From Fidelibacterota bacterium UBA2986 (GTDB lineage Bacteria; Fidelibacterota; Marinisomatia; Marinisomatales; AB-629-J13): DNA of 64,000 nt. Under the pieces are notes generated by a model. It saw only the letters and a program-made list of their open reading frames with translations, made no database searches and was not told where the DNA came from. The stretch is taken from NCBI GenBank assembly GCA_002346675.1, contig DEAI01000011.1, forward strand, positions 385,530 to 449,529, written 5' to 3'. The position numbers were made by a program, and so were the translations under genes. Below, in pieces: positions 63,785 through 64,000 of this stretch. Position 1 is the first letter of the stretch. Every line of letters starts with the position of its first letter.

Positions 63785-64000
63785 CCTATATACAACCAAA
63801 ATTTTATAAGAATGTGATAATTGATTATATAAAGTAATAAATTGCAATAATAGAATCGGTTTTTCAAAATTTATATTTTCTAATCAGATTATTTTTTAAG
63901 ATAGGACCTATTGAGTCTATAAGATGAATATATAATAATATAAAATTTTTCAAAACGCTCAAAACGCTCAATATATACTTGTGAACTATCTATTTTTAAT
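63785..64000. other. AT-rich non-coding tail of the window
   Basis: No coding frame or RNA gene is supported here. The sequence is strongly AT-rich and contains a short tandem repeat at 63952-63969. It may include decayed upstream sequence of the MauE-like pseudogene. Confidence 0.5.
63952..63969. repeat. Two tandem copies of a 9-base unit
   Basis: AAAACGCTC occurs twice in direct tandem, a small local duplication in non-coding DNA. No function is suggested. Confidence 0.6.

Noticed and set aside
63785..64000. AT-rich tail as a replication origin
   Set aside because: No DnaA-box cluster and no origin-linked gene such as dnaA or dnaN is present.

Overview
The window looks like a low-GC chromosomal segment of a Gram-negative marine bacterium of the Fibrobacteres-Chlorobi-Bacteroidetes (FCB) assemblage, most likely a Marinimicrobia (SAR406)-type organism. 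The reasons are large secreted proteins ending in type IX-like sorting domains (NFPNPFNP motif), a PorV-like barrel, DDCGVCGG cysteine repeats, TonB-dependent transport, heme-bearing surface proteins and a marine-style sulfur operon. The assignment rests on protein style only; there is no rRNA in the window. Genes are densely packed, often overlap by 1-4 bases, and many start with TTG or GTG. No insertion sequence, phage gene, CRISPR array or rRNA was seen. One tRNA (Asn) is present.

Layout. (1) 1-4018, minus strand: a gingipain-like C25 protease, cut by the window edge. (2) 4079-17199: a sulfur and molybdenum-cofactor block. mobA is divergent from a plus-strand run of an ArsR regulator, TusA, DsrE2-like, a rhodanese/metallo-beta-lactamase fusion, a fused Fe-S/NrfD membrane subunit and a cytoplasmic molybdopterin oxidoreductase. 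A structured RNA leader then precedes moaA, moaC-moaB, a TauE/SafE exporter, moeA, a rhodanese-MoeB-like protein, moaD and moaE. The molybdoenzyme, its probable sulfur-carrier supply and nearly the whole cofactor pathway therefore sit together. (3) 17277-20590: class IV aminotransferase, sulfotransferase and bifunctional PAPS synthetase, suggesting an unknown sulfated metabolite. (4) 20593-34761: an Xaa-Pro peptidase, a hydroxylysine-kinase-like protein, an AGXT2L-type phospho-lyase, a GH2 beta-galactosidase, two sodium symporters, a Tat-exported GH109-type protein, a galactokinase-like GHMP kinase and a sugar nucleotidyltransferase. Together these could dismantle galactosylated hydroxylysine peptides (collagen-like glycoproteins), which is an inference.

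(5) 35725-51247, minus strand: a secretion and alpha-glucan block with a SusA-like GH13 enzyme, a parvulin lipoprotein, a TonB receptor, a 1471-residue secreted protein with acidic calcium-type repeats, a PorV-like barrel and a surface protein that joins a heme motif to five carbohydrate-binding-like modules and a sorting domain. (6) 51388-53447, minus strand: a diheme cytochrome, a beta-barrel with an N-terminal heme motif and a heme lipoprotein, a candidate outer-membrane electron conduit. (7) 53593-62171, plus strand: sfsA, an Ig-like lipoprotein, mannose-1-phosphate guanylyltransferase, a small unknown protein, an EF-G paralogue, a HIT protein and a sodium symporter with a small membrane partner. 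(8) 62234-64000: tRNA-Asn, a terminator hairpin, a pirin and a degraded MauE/DoxX-like gene.
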